This document shows positions 11,928-23,242 of a stretch of DNA of 64,000 nucleotides, one piece after another. The stretch covers positions 65,822 through 129,821 of the forward strand of contig KV425605.1 in the NCBI GenBank assembly GCA_001632425.1, read 5' to 3'. How positions within the stretch are numbered: position 1 is the stretch's first letter; each line of letters opens with the position of its first letter. The DNA comes from Neolentinus lepideus HHB14362 ss-1 (lineage: Eukaryota; Basidiomycota; Agaricomycetes; Gloeophyllales; Gloeophyllaceae). The notes below the pieces were generated by a model. It was not told the origin of the DNA. It ran no database searches and saw only the letters and a list, made by a program, of their open reading frames with translations. Both the position numbers and the translations under genes were made by a program.

Positions 11928-13040
11928 CAGGCAGAGGCAAGTTAACGGCAAAAGGAAAAAAGATACTGAGGTGGCTGTCAGACCACAGGTCTGGGCTTTT
12001 TAGATTACTTGCACCCGCTCCCGGAAACGAAAAGCTGTGAAAGGTTAATGCATTAAGCTGCGAATGCAACAAACAAGAAGCATAGCCACCCATTATTATG
12101 TCACGTTCGGTTCTGTGCAAGCAGCGCAGCGTAGACTGCGTGATAGTCGACGGTATGAATCCTCCGCGTGGCGATGTAGAGGAGACCAAAACTCCAAAGA
12201 TAAGGTAATGTGGGACCGTTCCCCGGTCCCCGCGGCCAGATGTAACATAAGAAGTCTGTCTGCACTCTCGTCAACTGCTGGATGATCAACTGCGGAAGTA
12301 AACCCATATGAAGCTGTGGCAATGTGCTGTGTCAAGACCTCGTTGATGTCGATGATCAGGGTGCTCCGGGAACCAGACCGCCGAAACGCTCGTCCGACCA
12401 CAGAGATGTCTTGGTAATGCGCCGAACGAACTGCATGTTGACCCTCAAGCTACTACTAGTAACGCAGTCTATCTAGGCCAGAGACACCCGAATTCATCTG
12501 AGCATGATTGGATGTGTCAGGAACCAGTGTTGGAGACTCTTTCCTTCCGCAGTGTAGAGTGTAAACAAGATGTTCGGCTATGTCTTTCCACGGTGTCTTG
12601 GACCTTCATCGTTCAGCATTCTCAATGAACTGTAAGAACCTGACACCTGTAGCAGGAGTTGCAGTCTTGTACCATGCAAAATGTTGCTGAAAATGCCGAA
12701 ATGGGTAAAAGATAATCGATATCTTGGGGACCGTGGGAAGACATTTTGATCAGCATAAATATCAAATTGCAGGTAGTGGGACTCCTGCACAGCTCTGTTC
12801 CCTTATCGAGCTTCCGACGGAACCATTTCCGAGTGGCTACTCTTTCCGTCGGGACAGACCACAACAAATTCGAATAAATGCGCCAGACATACACAACGCC
12901 ATATTAGGCCGTCGGAATACAGACAGATTGCGCTGGGATGGGTGGTTGAACATACAGAATGCATTGTATATAACGTACGAGTGGAATGGTAGATCGGAGA
13001 ACGACCCCCCTTCAATCTTTTTCACGCTCCCCAGGTCACG
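11928..13040. other. divergent spacer between regulator copy B and RTA1 copy B
   Basis: A 1.1 kb shared upstream region of the TF(-)/RTA1(+) pair, similar in size to the 1.26 kb spacer of copy A. No convincing coding frame. A TATATAA is present near 12966, 75 bp before the RTA1 start. Confidence 0.5.
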
Positions 13041-14231
13041 ATGTTCATTACACGCATAATTCTGCCTTTGCTTATGCTCGCTTGGAGAGCTCTTGCAGGT
13101 CAGACACTCCACGTATTCCTTCGCATCCACTCTTGCTAATGTATCATGCGTTAGACGATACCAGCTCTACCGATGGTGTGACCCTCGTGTACAGAGTTCT
13201 CCGTATATCTACCACTCTCAATGTGACATAACACTGAAACATGCTATCCAGACTATAATCCTAGTAAAGCCGCCGCCATAATATTCGGCCTCCTTTATCT
13301 CGCTACCGGCGTCGTCCTGTTCTGGCGCGTCCGGATCTACCGAGACTGGTGGGGCCTCTACCTTCCCATCGGTGTAGTTTGTCCGTACTTCCTTATTTCC
13401 TCCTCCTCTCCCAACATCTCACCCACATAATATGCAGTCACGGCCATAGGGTACTTCCTCCGCCTCGTTCAGACTTTCAATGACTCCCTCGCCAACAGCC
13501 TCGGCATCTACATAATCCAGGATTTCTTCATTCTCTGCTCACCCGCCGCTTTCTTTGCGTTCAACTACAAACTATACGGACAAATTGTTGTGCGCTGCAT
13601 AGGACGCGATCACTCCCTCATACGTCCTGAGCACGTCGCAAAGATCTTTGTTGCTAGTGATATTACAACTTTCTTGCTCTAGGTGAGGTATCTCGTTACC
13701 TTCATTCACAACTAGTCGAGCTAAGAACATTTCTAGGGTGGAGGCGGCGGTCTGACAGCTTCGCGTGATGAGCACACAGCCAAGCTTGGCAACACCATCA
13801 CCCTCATCGGTCTCGTTGCACAAGCAATCTCCTACGTCTTCTTCCTCTGCGTCGCCTTCAATGCGCACTACCGGGTCGTCCGAGCGAGCCCACGCTCCTC
13901 CCGGTATGAGGAGGAATGGTGGAAAGCAATATGGCTTTTGTACTTCTCATCTGTTCCCATTATTGTATGTTCCTTACGTCTCACTCCTTTTCTCGGCTCC
14001 ATGGCTGACCGTTGTGTTGTGCTTGCTCAGATCCGGTCTATCTACCGTGTCGCTGAGTTCGCACAAGGCTCCTCCGGGTACCTCGTCACGCACGAAGTTT
14101 ACTTTTACTGTCTCGATGCCCTCCCACTTCTCATTGCAGTCGTGTGCTACGCAGCCTTCTGGCCCGGCCAATACATCGTCAACCGAAGTGAAGACTACAA
14201 AATGACCTTAGACTCGAATGTGTCCGTCTGA
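13041..14231 (+). pseudogene. RTA1-like seven-helix membrane protein copy B, one in-frame TAG
   Basis: Six exons in phase: 13041-13098, 13155-13202, 13252-13371, 13438-13682, 13737-13964 and 14031-14231, 299 residues if read through. A signal-like N terminus (MFITRIILPLLMLAWRALA) precedes hydrophobic helices with RTA1 landmarks: YNPSKAAAIIFGLLYLATG, YRDWWGLYLP, HVAKIFVASDITTF, GGGGGLTASRDEHTAKLGN and WPGQYIVNRSEDYK. Codon 157, the last of exon 4, is TAG (13680-13682) where the family has Gln before the glycine run; CAG to TAG is one transition. Everything else is intact, so the loss is young or bypassed. Membrane lipid transport or resistance is the family role. Confidence 0.8.
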
Positions 14232-15104
14232 TCAACGCATCAAATTCATTGGCAGCCTAAAACTGTCATCAAGATGCACAGTACTATTTTCTCTCCTCGT
14301 GACGAGATCTGAAGGGTATATACCTTTGGTACGGTACGAGAATAATGGACTCTTGTTTGGGATAGTAAATTCATTGCTGTCGGTTATTGAACCGTTTAGG
14401 TGCTCAATTCGACGCATCAGATATTATTTTCCTCCAATAATACATTCCATCTCTGACTAGAACATGATTCGTTCAAATGAACTCAGCAGGAGTCCGTCTA
14501 CATTCACCATAGCGTTCTCTCTACATATGAGGTTAATACAGTGCCATATAAGGGAATTATGGCACGGGTGACGTCGTCCCGAAGTCCGCGCTCGACTGAG
14601 GGATAATTAACGTGTTGTCGTTGGAGGTAACAAGATAGGTAAGTCAACAGCCAAGTATTACATTACATTGATAGCTAATACGCAAGAGCACACACCGTCC
14701 TGCGATATGTGAAGATTAATTGTCCGGGTACATATAGATGTCATCAATGATCGTAAGTGTTCGCGTGCTGTTTCTTTCACTCCTCCGCGGGTACTATTCT
14801 GGAGCTGGGTCACAGTTTGAGGTTAATCGGAGAGGAGGATGGAGGAAGAGGAGCTAACAAACACTATAGTGACAGCGAGTGAAACCGGCTGTGAGTGTTG
14901 AAGTTGGAGGAGAGATATACCAAATTTCTGGCTGGGGAACGTCTGAAAAGCTTGAGCATGAGGTTCTTGCGCGAATCAATGGTTCGGTAAGGTTGATATG
15001 GCGCTGAGGAATTAAGTTATCAGAATGCGCGGGACATCATCGGTGTCACTAATAACTGGGTTACCTGTTTGAGGTACAAGTACCATTTCCAGACTCTGGA
15101 GCAT

Positions 15105-15371
15105 CTAAGATACCAATCTCCACGACTTTTGTCCCCGTAAAGTTGTAGTGCAGACCCTGGATAGCGGAGAATCAGTCGAACTCTCCGACGATATCATCCG
15201 TAGTCGGGATGGCGATGTCACTAGTGTTCTGCTCTGCAGCAGCGCCTGCTGGGTATTGCTCAAGTTGGAAGTGGACAGACCGTTGATGATGGAGTCAAAA
15301 CCCGGGGTAGGAGGGGATGCTAGGAAGGCGGATGTAGAAATGTCTGAGAGGTCGGAAGAGGAGGACTGCAT
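15105..15371 (-). CDS. small Ser-rich hypothetical ORF
   Basis: An ATG-initiated frame of 88 codons beginning MQSSSSDLSDISTSAFLASP. Ser/Thr-rich and probably disordered. No domain. It may be the first exon of a longer minus-strand gene, but I could not build one. Confidence 0.2.
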   Translation of the reverse strand: MQSSSSDLSDISTSAFLASPPTPGFDSIINGLSTSNLSNTQQALLQSRTLVTSPSRLRMISSESSTDSPLSRVCTTTLRGQKSWRLVS

Positions 15372-16329
15372 ATTATAAGTGGCCAGCGAGTATAGGCAGG
15401 CAGCGTGCAGATGACGTTGTTTTACCGATGCCTTGGCATTCGTATTTTTTTGAGACTAACATGGAATGCTTCGTGCGCATATTTTCTAGGCGTCCATTTT
15501 AGGAAGGTGTTTAGGAAAGTCGCCGCTGCCGTAAACTTGGTATGGTACGCGTCTCCTAAAAATGACTTAGTAGGCGAACAACTGTCTTTAATGGACGCTG
15601 TCAGGCTACGCGCCAGCAGCGTAAGTATATATATATCAGCACCCACGCCACGAACTAGCTCCAGAATCGGAAAGCCCGTAAGGTGCAGTCACCATTCCAC
15701 TTCTGCATCATTTCCCGTCGCAACTTCCATACTTTATCATGATGGACGCCACATCGAGCATTGATGAACCAGTACAAACAACAGCTCAACTGATAGTCCT
15801 TAGCATCTTACTAATTTCACCTTGTGAAGTCGATTCTTATTGTCTATTGTGGGTCCGCCTGTGTGATGATCATATGGAGAAAGGCTGACTGCTATACCGA
15901 CACCCATCGTCATTTCCATTCTGGTAAGTGTTATTGTTATTCATCGTCATCGTTATGGCTTAGCAGAATAATACAAATCACCTGGTCTCCTTGTTACTGT
16001 GCAGGCCTTTGACCCGTGGTTTGTTCCCGTTGCGCATGCCGTCATCTCTATGCCCAGCTTAAATAGCAAGACTGTAGCTTGGATAATCTCTCAGAGACGA
16101 CCCTCCTCGCATCTGCCAGACACTTCTTCATAACAATACAAAGCACGGGTCTCGGTCTGATTCCGAGTAACTGAAGCATCATAGGTAAGCATAGAATTAC
16201 ATGCTATTATAAGGGTGTAGTCACCAATTTTGAACAGCAAACCGTGATCAACTGTACACTCCCAACCTCCTCCGCAATCACAATGTTCTTGAAAGCCTTC
16301 AATTGATTTCTCGTCAAGTCAATTCACCG

Positions 16330-16600
16330 CTCCAGGATGAGGTGCAGTGGTTTGCTGCTTCGGAGCCGAGTCCAGAGGTTCAGAATTTCGTCATGACTTC
16401 ATCATGCCCATCAATGAAATTGACTCCTTCGAGCACTAGTGTCTCCAAGCCAGGCAAAATTCCCGCACCGTAAGATATCACAGGTAGACGTGGAAGAATC
16501 CTCCAGGCGGAGATTTATCCACCCGAAGGACCTTCACGTCTACCGCGAAATCTTACAGCGCGGTATATTTATCATCGACTAGGATGCTTCTGAGATTAAG
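16330..16600 (-). pseudogene. LRR/F-box-like remnant
   Basis: The minus strand carries a fragment reading LPRLPVISYGAGILPGLETL, the spacing expected of leucine-rich repeats in basidiomycete F-box proteins, followed after a few residues by a stop. Neighbouring frames contain more stops. No start, F-box or gene structure is preserved. Confidence 0.35.
16463..16564. repeat. imperfect inverted repeat (hairpin)
   Basis: Arms 16463-16496 and 16532-16564 are inverted copies with a few mismatches and 1-nt gaps, sharing GTAAGAT and GGTAGACGTG blocks, around a loop of about 35 nt. Confidence 0.65.
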
Positions 16601-17738
16601 ATCGAAGCAGTACAAGGAGAGAAAATTGATGTCCTGATCTTATCTTTGTGCGTGTGTAGCCAGTGAGCCAATGCTGTTAAGACTCGGAGGAGCGGTCGTG
16701 TCGGTGCGTCTCTCGAGGAAGATTGACTGCTTTCGTGCACGTTATATGCGGGGCATGGGGTTATTCGCCTGACTGCAGCTCGTAGGTGCGTTGCGCAGCG
16801 CTAAGTGCAAGAGCGGGTTGTCAGCTCAATCTACTTGATCTACTCCCTTTTCCATTTCGAAATTAAGTAATTTTGAACTGGATCATATCCCGACACCACG
16901 CTGAAGAATTTATATACTTAGGACGCCACAGCGGCGCTAGACACGGCATTGAAAGTTTTCATCGATACCATGGCCTCGTTGTGGATAGAGTTCGTTAGAA
17001 GACTCTGCGTTGGTGTCTATCCTCCAAACGTGCTGTCGTTGTACCGCAGTGACGCCGCTGGATGACTGGGTGTGTCCAGGTTACCCGCCACCTCGTATAT
17101 ATGATCTGATGTCCTTGTCAGCAGTTATCTGCAGACAAGTCCCATACTCGAAGCTGTGAGACCGCAACGTTCGGCATGGCACGCCTGTCTTCCCTTGGCG
17201 GCTCAATGGGACAAGCTGACGTGAAAACCGTCTAGGGAAGGGTTTCAGGCCTGCATGAGATGTAGCGGGGATGCTGCGTGCGCCAGTGGGTGAGGTAGAG
17301 AAGTATCTGTAAGGGGGCGGAGACCTCCTAGTGTATCGTCATTTCTGATTAATCAGAGTATCATCAACGAACAGCGGTCTTCTCTGTATAAGTCGCTGAT
17401 TGGACGCCGTCCAATCACGAGATCTCAAGTGCCCACATGGTCAGGACGATCGAATGTTGTCATTTACTGCCGCTGTGTAAGCTGTCCATCCACTTCCAGA
17501 CGATTTAGGGGACATCATGCAGTGCACTTCTTCATCAAGGGATCCGAGAAATGCGTAGGTTGTGTGTGAGGCCTTCAGAATCTTCCGGAAGGGTTAGATA
17601 TGCAAGCAGAAAGAGGTCGAAGCTGTCAGTTAATGGTAGGAAATACAGACAGCTTGTATGTGATCTCCTGAGTGGAGGCTGCGTTCGGTGTTCCAAGGGG
17701 CTGTACACTGAGATATATTTGTATTCTCGAGGCTCCAT

Positions 17739-17849
17739 GGCAAGATGGCCGAGCGGTCCAAGGCGCTAGCTTCAGGTTATTTGTGTTTATCGACGGTGGC
17801 CAATTTGCTAGTCTCTTCGGGGGCGTGGGTTCGAATCCCACTCTTGTCA
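17739..17849 (+). tRNA. tRNA-Leu (anticodon CAG) with intron
   Basis: The 7-bp acceptor stem pairs GGCAAGA with TCTTGTC (one G-T). Next come a D arm (GCCGAGCGGTCCAAGGC), an anticodon stem CTAGC/GCTAG, anticodon CAG at 17773-17775, a long variable arm (TCTCTTCGGGGGC) and a T arm with GGTTCGAATCC. An intron of about 29 nt (17777-17805) sits after position 37, the usual place. It decodes CUG as leucine. Confidence 0.95.
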
Positions 17850-18041
17850 TTTTTCTCTTTTTCAATGCCTCATATGATTATCTGTAACTTGCAGTTCTGT
17901 TTTAAAGCTTTTTTTCAAAATTGGTGATCCACCCACATGCAAGTCGATATTCCCACGCCACCTCCCCTTTTGGCGTGAACTTTGAAAGAATGATTGGCAC
18001 CTGTACCTCACAAATATCTTGTCTGCGCCTACGCATTGGGA

Positions 18042-19580
18042 ATGGATCAGGTAAGCGGCCCAAACTCAAATGAAGAAGTTATATGCATATAGCGCAGGAA
18101 TCGTTCAGAAAACTCCTTGAAAGCGGTCGAGCCACGCAATCCAATGCGAACGGCACACCTACCGCTCCCCGAGGAACCCTCCTTGGACAGGCTAAGACAA
18201 AAGCGTATGTGTCATATTCTGGTGCACCCTTGATTCTAGCCTGACTACTTGGTTGCATAGGAAGACCATTGATGCCTCCGAGCCTGCGTTCAAGCCCAGG
18301 AAGCTGAAGAAATCGGGGAGGTATCGGGATCGTGCGTCCGAAAGGAGAGAGGGCGTAGGGAATGACTTCGCCGAGGTTCGTCTCAGTCCTCTTATCCCAT
18401 GTCATGCTCTAGACCCCGCTCGCACCTTTAGGCGGAAGCTTTGTTGGAGGACTTTGAGAAGCGGTACGCGGATGCTGGTGATGTACGATCACTCTAATCT
18501 GTTTGTAAGCTGATATGAAGATACTATCAAGTTAGAAGAGAAGCGCCGCTACCTAGGCGGCGACTCAGAACACTCAATCCTCGTCAAAGGTCTCGACTTT
18601 GCGCTACTCGAGCAGAACAAGGCGCGCGCCGCAGTGGAAGCTGCGTCAGTGGACGATGAGTCACTGGAGAAAGCCTTCGCGGAGGCAACGGTTGTGTCGA
18701 AGAAGCGGACACGGGCAGATATACTCAGGGAGCTGAAAGAGAAAAGAAAAAAGGGGGAAGAGGAAAGGGAGGAAGATGCTGAGAAGGAGAAGGCTGAGAA
18801 GGAGGAGAAGAAGGAGAGAGAGCTGGAGGAGCCCAAAAAGAACGGGAAGTTTAGGCCGATTGGGTTTAAGCCGATTGGTGCGCCTATCCAAGAGAGCAAG
18901 AAGAAAAAGAAGGTAAAGGAGAAAGATGAGGGAGAGAGGAAGAAAAAGAGGAGGAAGGTCGAGAGTACAGCTGCCAACGGCACTACTGCGGGTTTGGATA
19001 AGATACAACTCGTTGAGGACGCTCAGAAGGAGAAAGCTAGCGTGTCAAAGGAAGAGACGCCACGACCAGCTGCGCGCTCAGAATCAGAACTCGAACCCAT
19101 GGACGATGACTTCGACATATTCGCGGGAGCCGGGGAGTACGAGGGTGTCGACCTCGGAGACGACGAGGACGAAGAAGAGGGCGAAGTTGCCCAAGGCCCA
19201 TCTCATACCGTCGAGTCTCCGCCAGCGGAAGCATCAGTGCCAGCTAAAGCAAACTGGTTCGAGACTGAGGACGAGCCTCCTGCCTTGCAAACTGGGCCTC
19301 CGCCAATACTCGAGAAACTCAAGGCCAAATCACGAACGCCACAACCGGAGGAGGGCGAAGAGGAGGAACAGCCTGCCAAGCTGGCGCCGTTAGCGGGTAG
19401 TGCGATACCGAGTATAAAGGAGTTTTTGAAGATGGAGGAAGAGGCGGAGAAAGAGAAGAAAAGGAAAGCAAGGAGGGATAAGAAGAAGGGGAAAAAGAGT
19501 AAGGATGATGGGGATAGCGGTGAGTTTTTCTTGACGGTGTGGCTGAACTTATCTCATACGTTCTCTGAATTGTAGAATGA
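18042..19580 (+). CDS. IK: RED/IK-like spliceosome protein
   Basis: Six exons in phase: 18042-18050 (MDQ), 18098-18204, 18261-18375, 18432-18477, 18536-19519 and 19576-19580, 421 residues. The N-terminal RED domain is clear: SGRYRDRASERREGVGNDFAE, ALLEDFEKRYADAG and RRYLGGDSEHSILVKGLDF. A long Lys/Glu-rich segment and an acidic C-terminal part (DDDFDIFAGAGEYEG) follow. RED (IK) works with SMU1 in activating the spliceosomal B complex in the nucleus. The first and last exons are tiny (9 and 5 nt); the last supplies only Glu and the stop. Confidence 0.9.
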
Positions 19581-19781
19581 CCGATATTACAAATGTTGCC
19601 CCTTGGGATGCTGTATATAATCCACTAGCAGCAATCGGATGTGCAACTTTCAGAATCCAGACCGTTAGCATTCATACGTCTGCCCAACTTTCAGTGCAAA
19701 AGTGCATGCATACCTCAATTACTGCTTAATCCCTAGTGCCTGTTGGCTACTGCAGTGCATAGCTCGCACCCGAGATAGGTA

Positions 19782-20085
19782 TTAACTATGCTCACTCTGA
19801 ACATCATCGTCCTTGGAGACTTGCTGGTATTGTTCGTAGAGCGCCCGCTTTCGTTGAGATTCCCGCAACTCTTCCTCCCTCAGCCTCATCTTCTCTCGAC
19901 GCCGTTCGTCGTCCCGTAACACCCCCTTGTACATATTCTAGGGGTGGACGATGTGAGCGAAGGTAAGGAGACAAAGCGACCCAACATACTTCATGTTCCT
20001 GCTCTTGCAAGAAATGCACACCCCATACGGTGAGACCTGTCAGAAGCACGGAGGCGAGCAGTGTAGTCTTCGCCACTCGCGACAT
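19782..20085 (-). CDS. PET117: PET117-like cytochrome c oxidase assembly factor
   Basis: Two exons, 19990-20085 and 19782-19937, give 83 residues. The start MSRVAKTTLLASVLLTG and the helix TVWGVHFLQEQEHE form a mitochondrial membrane anchor. The second half, YKGVLRDDERRREKM followed by LREEELRESQRKRALYEQY, is the charged coiled segment typical of PET117. The family acts in the mitochondrial inner membrane in complex IV assembly, including heme A synthesis with Cox15. Length matches the family. Confidence 0.9.
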
Positions 20086-20441
20086 CTAACCGCGCGCAAA
20101 GTTGTTGTTCCGTCCCTTTTGTTATGAAGTCCTTGTGTCTCCGACGAAATGTGTGTTCGATATCTACCACGCTGTAGCCATGCTAGTGCAGGACGTCTTC
20201 GAGTCTTCGACAGCGCCGACGTTAGAGTCGTGACAAGGGAATCCCCGAAATTTAGATTGGACAACTTGAAGACTATCCGATCCGATCTGATCGTACTTTC
20301 GTGCTTTCCTCTCCACCGTCACATATCCCGTTGGGCACCGGCTTAACAAATTCTTCGCGTTCAAAGGTAAGAACCTCCTGTTACGAGTTTATTTATTCAC
20401 AGAAGCCACGCATGAACTAGCACACTTGCCACGACCGAGCT
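20086..20441. other. divergent promoter, PET117 / F-box gene
   Basis: 356 bp between divergent starts. No motif was identified with confidence. Confidence 0.5.
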
Positions 20442-21863
20442 ATGCACAGTGCATTAGTCGTGGACGAGATATTGCGCCAAATACTCGAGGAATGTGACGA
20501 CTTCAGCGATCAAAGTACACGCAAGACGCTGAGTCGATTAAGCCGGTGCTGCAAAGCGTGGAAGGAACCAGCCCTGGATCAACTCTGGGGTCGATTACCC
20601 AGAATCGGGCCCTTGCTATCATTGTTTTCGGGGTATGCTTATGCTAATGGTGTGCATGTACGTATGCTCTCCGATCACAATTGTATTGATTGTAACTTAC
20701 TCGCAAACTTACAGAGACTTGACCGCGAGGTTGTGCCAGACGATCTCCGTCTCTTCCACTCGTACGCAAAACGGGTCCGGCGCCTTTCATGGAGGCTAAG
20801 TACGCGTCTTTCACCATCCATGATTTCTGCTCTAGAAACAGCTAGGAAAGACTCAGGGACCGGAAGCTTACTCCCGCGTCTCATCTCGTTCGAGGGTATT
20901 ATGTCCCCCAAGGGCGACATGTCCCCGTGGTCAGGCATCATCAGTTTTAGCCTGCGACACGTCGATATCCACAGCCACTGGCGCGGCGCTCGCGAGTGCT
21001 GCGACGCCATTGCTGACTGGCTCACACAGCTCCTTACTGTTGCTCGCGGTCTTGAGTCCTTTAAGTTCCGCGGATACGCAAGCCGAAGACTGAACGAGTT
21101 GTTTTCATCGATGACGACGTTACGCTCTATCAACATCAGGACTGGTTCTAGAGGCAACCTATCTGGAGCTTGCCTAGCCTCTATGACCAGCTCCACGAAT
21201 CTTCACAGTCTCAAACTTAAAATCCGCGGATTGGGCGTCAGCACCTTCCGCGCTGCACTCATGGATCACGCCGCTCCCAAATTTCCGGCACTTCAGCATC
21301 TACACATAGACGCATCTGAGGACAACCTCATAGACTGTATACTAGATCTTATCCCCTGCAATACCCTGCGATCACTGCACGTAGAATTCGAAGAGAGCTC
21401 TTCAACCAAATCTGCATCTATCATCTTAGAGAAACTTGCATACAAGGCGTCCAGTGCTCTGCAAGACTTAGTAATTATACACAACGCCTACGTAGACGAC
21501 GATGATTTCACCCTGCCTGGCACGCGTCTCTGGACTGTGAACACTCTCCGTCCCTTGGCGAGCATCAAGACTCTCAAGAATTTTTGTCTGGATACCCTAT
21601 TACCCCCTGTTCTGAAACAGGAAGACGTTGAAGAGATTCTGAGCTGGTGGCCTCGCGTCGAGCGCATCCACCTTGCGACAGGTGACGAGGAGGAAACGGA
21701 GGAGGAGACGGAGGAGATGGAGACGGAGCTGATTGTCGCTGTGCAGCTTGAGGCGGCACGCGGGGTGAAGAGCCTGATCTTGCCCAAGCGCGACGCTAAT
21801 GGAAAGCCATTTGATGTCGCGGCGCTGTCTCGCTCGCGCTGTCCTACCTCCAATTCGGAATAA
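20442..21863 (+). CDS. F-box / leucine-rich-repeat protein
   Basis: A single intronless frame of 473 residues, typical of the large basidiomycete F-box family. The F-box lies at about residues 7-52 (VDEILRQILEECDDF, LSRLSRCCKAWKEPALDQLW). Irregular leucine-rich repeats follow (SSTNLHSLKLKIRGLG, PALQHLHIDASEDN, NTLRSLHVEFEES). A run of EEETEE and a basic tail end the protein. F-box proteins recruit substrates to SCF ubiquitin ligases through Skp1; the target here is unknown. Confidence 0.85.
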   Translation: MHSALVVDEILRQILEECDDFSDQSTRKTLSRLSRCCKAWKEPALDQLWGRLPRIGPLLSLFSGYAYANGVHVRMLSDHNCIDCNLLANLQRLDREVVPDDLRLFHSYAKRVRRLSWRLSTRLSPSMISALETARKDSGTGSLLPRLISFEGIMSPKGDMSPWSGIISFSLRHVDIHSHWRGARECCDAIADWLTQLLTVARGLESFKFRGYASRRLNELFSSMTTLRSINIRTGSRGNLSGACLASMTSSTNLHSLKLKIRGLGVSTFRAALMDHAAPKFPALQHLHIDASEDNLIDCILDLIPCNTLRSLHVEFEESSSTKSASIILEKLAYKASSALQDLVIIHNAYVDDDDFTLPGTRLWTVNTLRPLASIKTLKNFCLDTLLPPVLKQEDVEEILSWWPRVERIHLATGDEEETEEETEEMETELIVAVQLEAARGVKSLILPKRDANGKPFDVAALSRSRCPTSNSE

Positions 21864-22261
21864 TTATGTAGTAATTGGCTGCCTTGTACTCTTCATCTGG
21901 ACATTCCAACAAGGCATGGCAACGTATAGAGGTTGCCTCAATTGGGATAGACTATCTCATTTTCCTCGATCTTCTTAATTGGGTTTCGTTGTAGACATCA
22001 TGGGTTGTAAAGCACTTACTATACTTTATACCACTGGTTGTACCTTCTGTTTAGCACCCTGTGAGGGTTATAGTCATTTATTTCGCGATATAATTGTGCG
22101 GTCTGACTCACAATCGAGTGACGGCTCTTGGTAATCCAAAATCTTCAAAGTCACACATTAGATAAATTTCGCAGGCAGCATGTCATATCATTGATCCGCA
22201 TAAGCACAACATGGAAGTACAACACTCATAGCGAACACAAAGCACAGATCACAAGAGGCGT
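21864..22261. other. intergenic, convergent 3' regions
   Basis: About 400 bp between convergent genes; AT-rich, no feature seen. Confidence 0.6.
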
Positions 22262-23063
<802 letters not shown>

Positions 23064-23151
23064 TTATATCCAGGAAAGGCTTATGTCAGGTAGCGGGTTG
23101 TTGATGGTCCGTGCGTGAGAATGACTAAGCTAGCCGACGGCCATTACCGAG

Positions 23152-23180
23152 ACGCGTCCCCGACGCGTTCGCCGACGCGT
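23152..23180 (+). promoter_or_regulatory. three ACGCGT (MCB-type) boxes upstream of RFC3
   Basis: Perfect ACGCGT at 23152-23157, 23163-23168 and 23175-23180, with a related ACGCGC at about 23193. The cluster ends 62 bp before the RFC3 ATG. In ascomycete yeasts this hexamer is bound by MBF-type factors to drive G1/S expression of replication genes; use here is inferred from sequence and gene function. Confidence 0.6.
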
Positions 23181-23242
23181 CGCATTAAGCGGACGCGCCA
23201 CAGTCAGCACTTCCGGCGCCGACTGGAACGACGTAGAAGATA

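Larger units (their letters stand above)
14232..17738. other. 3.5 kb without an intact gene
   Basis: Contains a possible small ORF at 15105-15371, a degenerate sequence near 15540-15602 that also occurs near 47733-47789, an LRR-like remnant and a hairpin near 16.3-16.6 kb, and otherwise unremarkable sequence up to tRNA-Leu. Confidence 0.5.

Noticed and set aside
9664..14231. TAG read as a sense codon in this organism.
   Set aside because: RFC3, the intact regulator, the CID gene, the sirtuin and the glucanase all end with TAG at the expected C terminus.
18549..19008. Minus-strand Ser/Phe/Leu-rich frames of 115-144 codons.
   Set aside because: They are the complement of the Lys/Glu repeats of the RED/IK gene.
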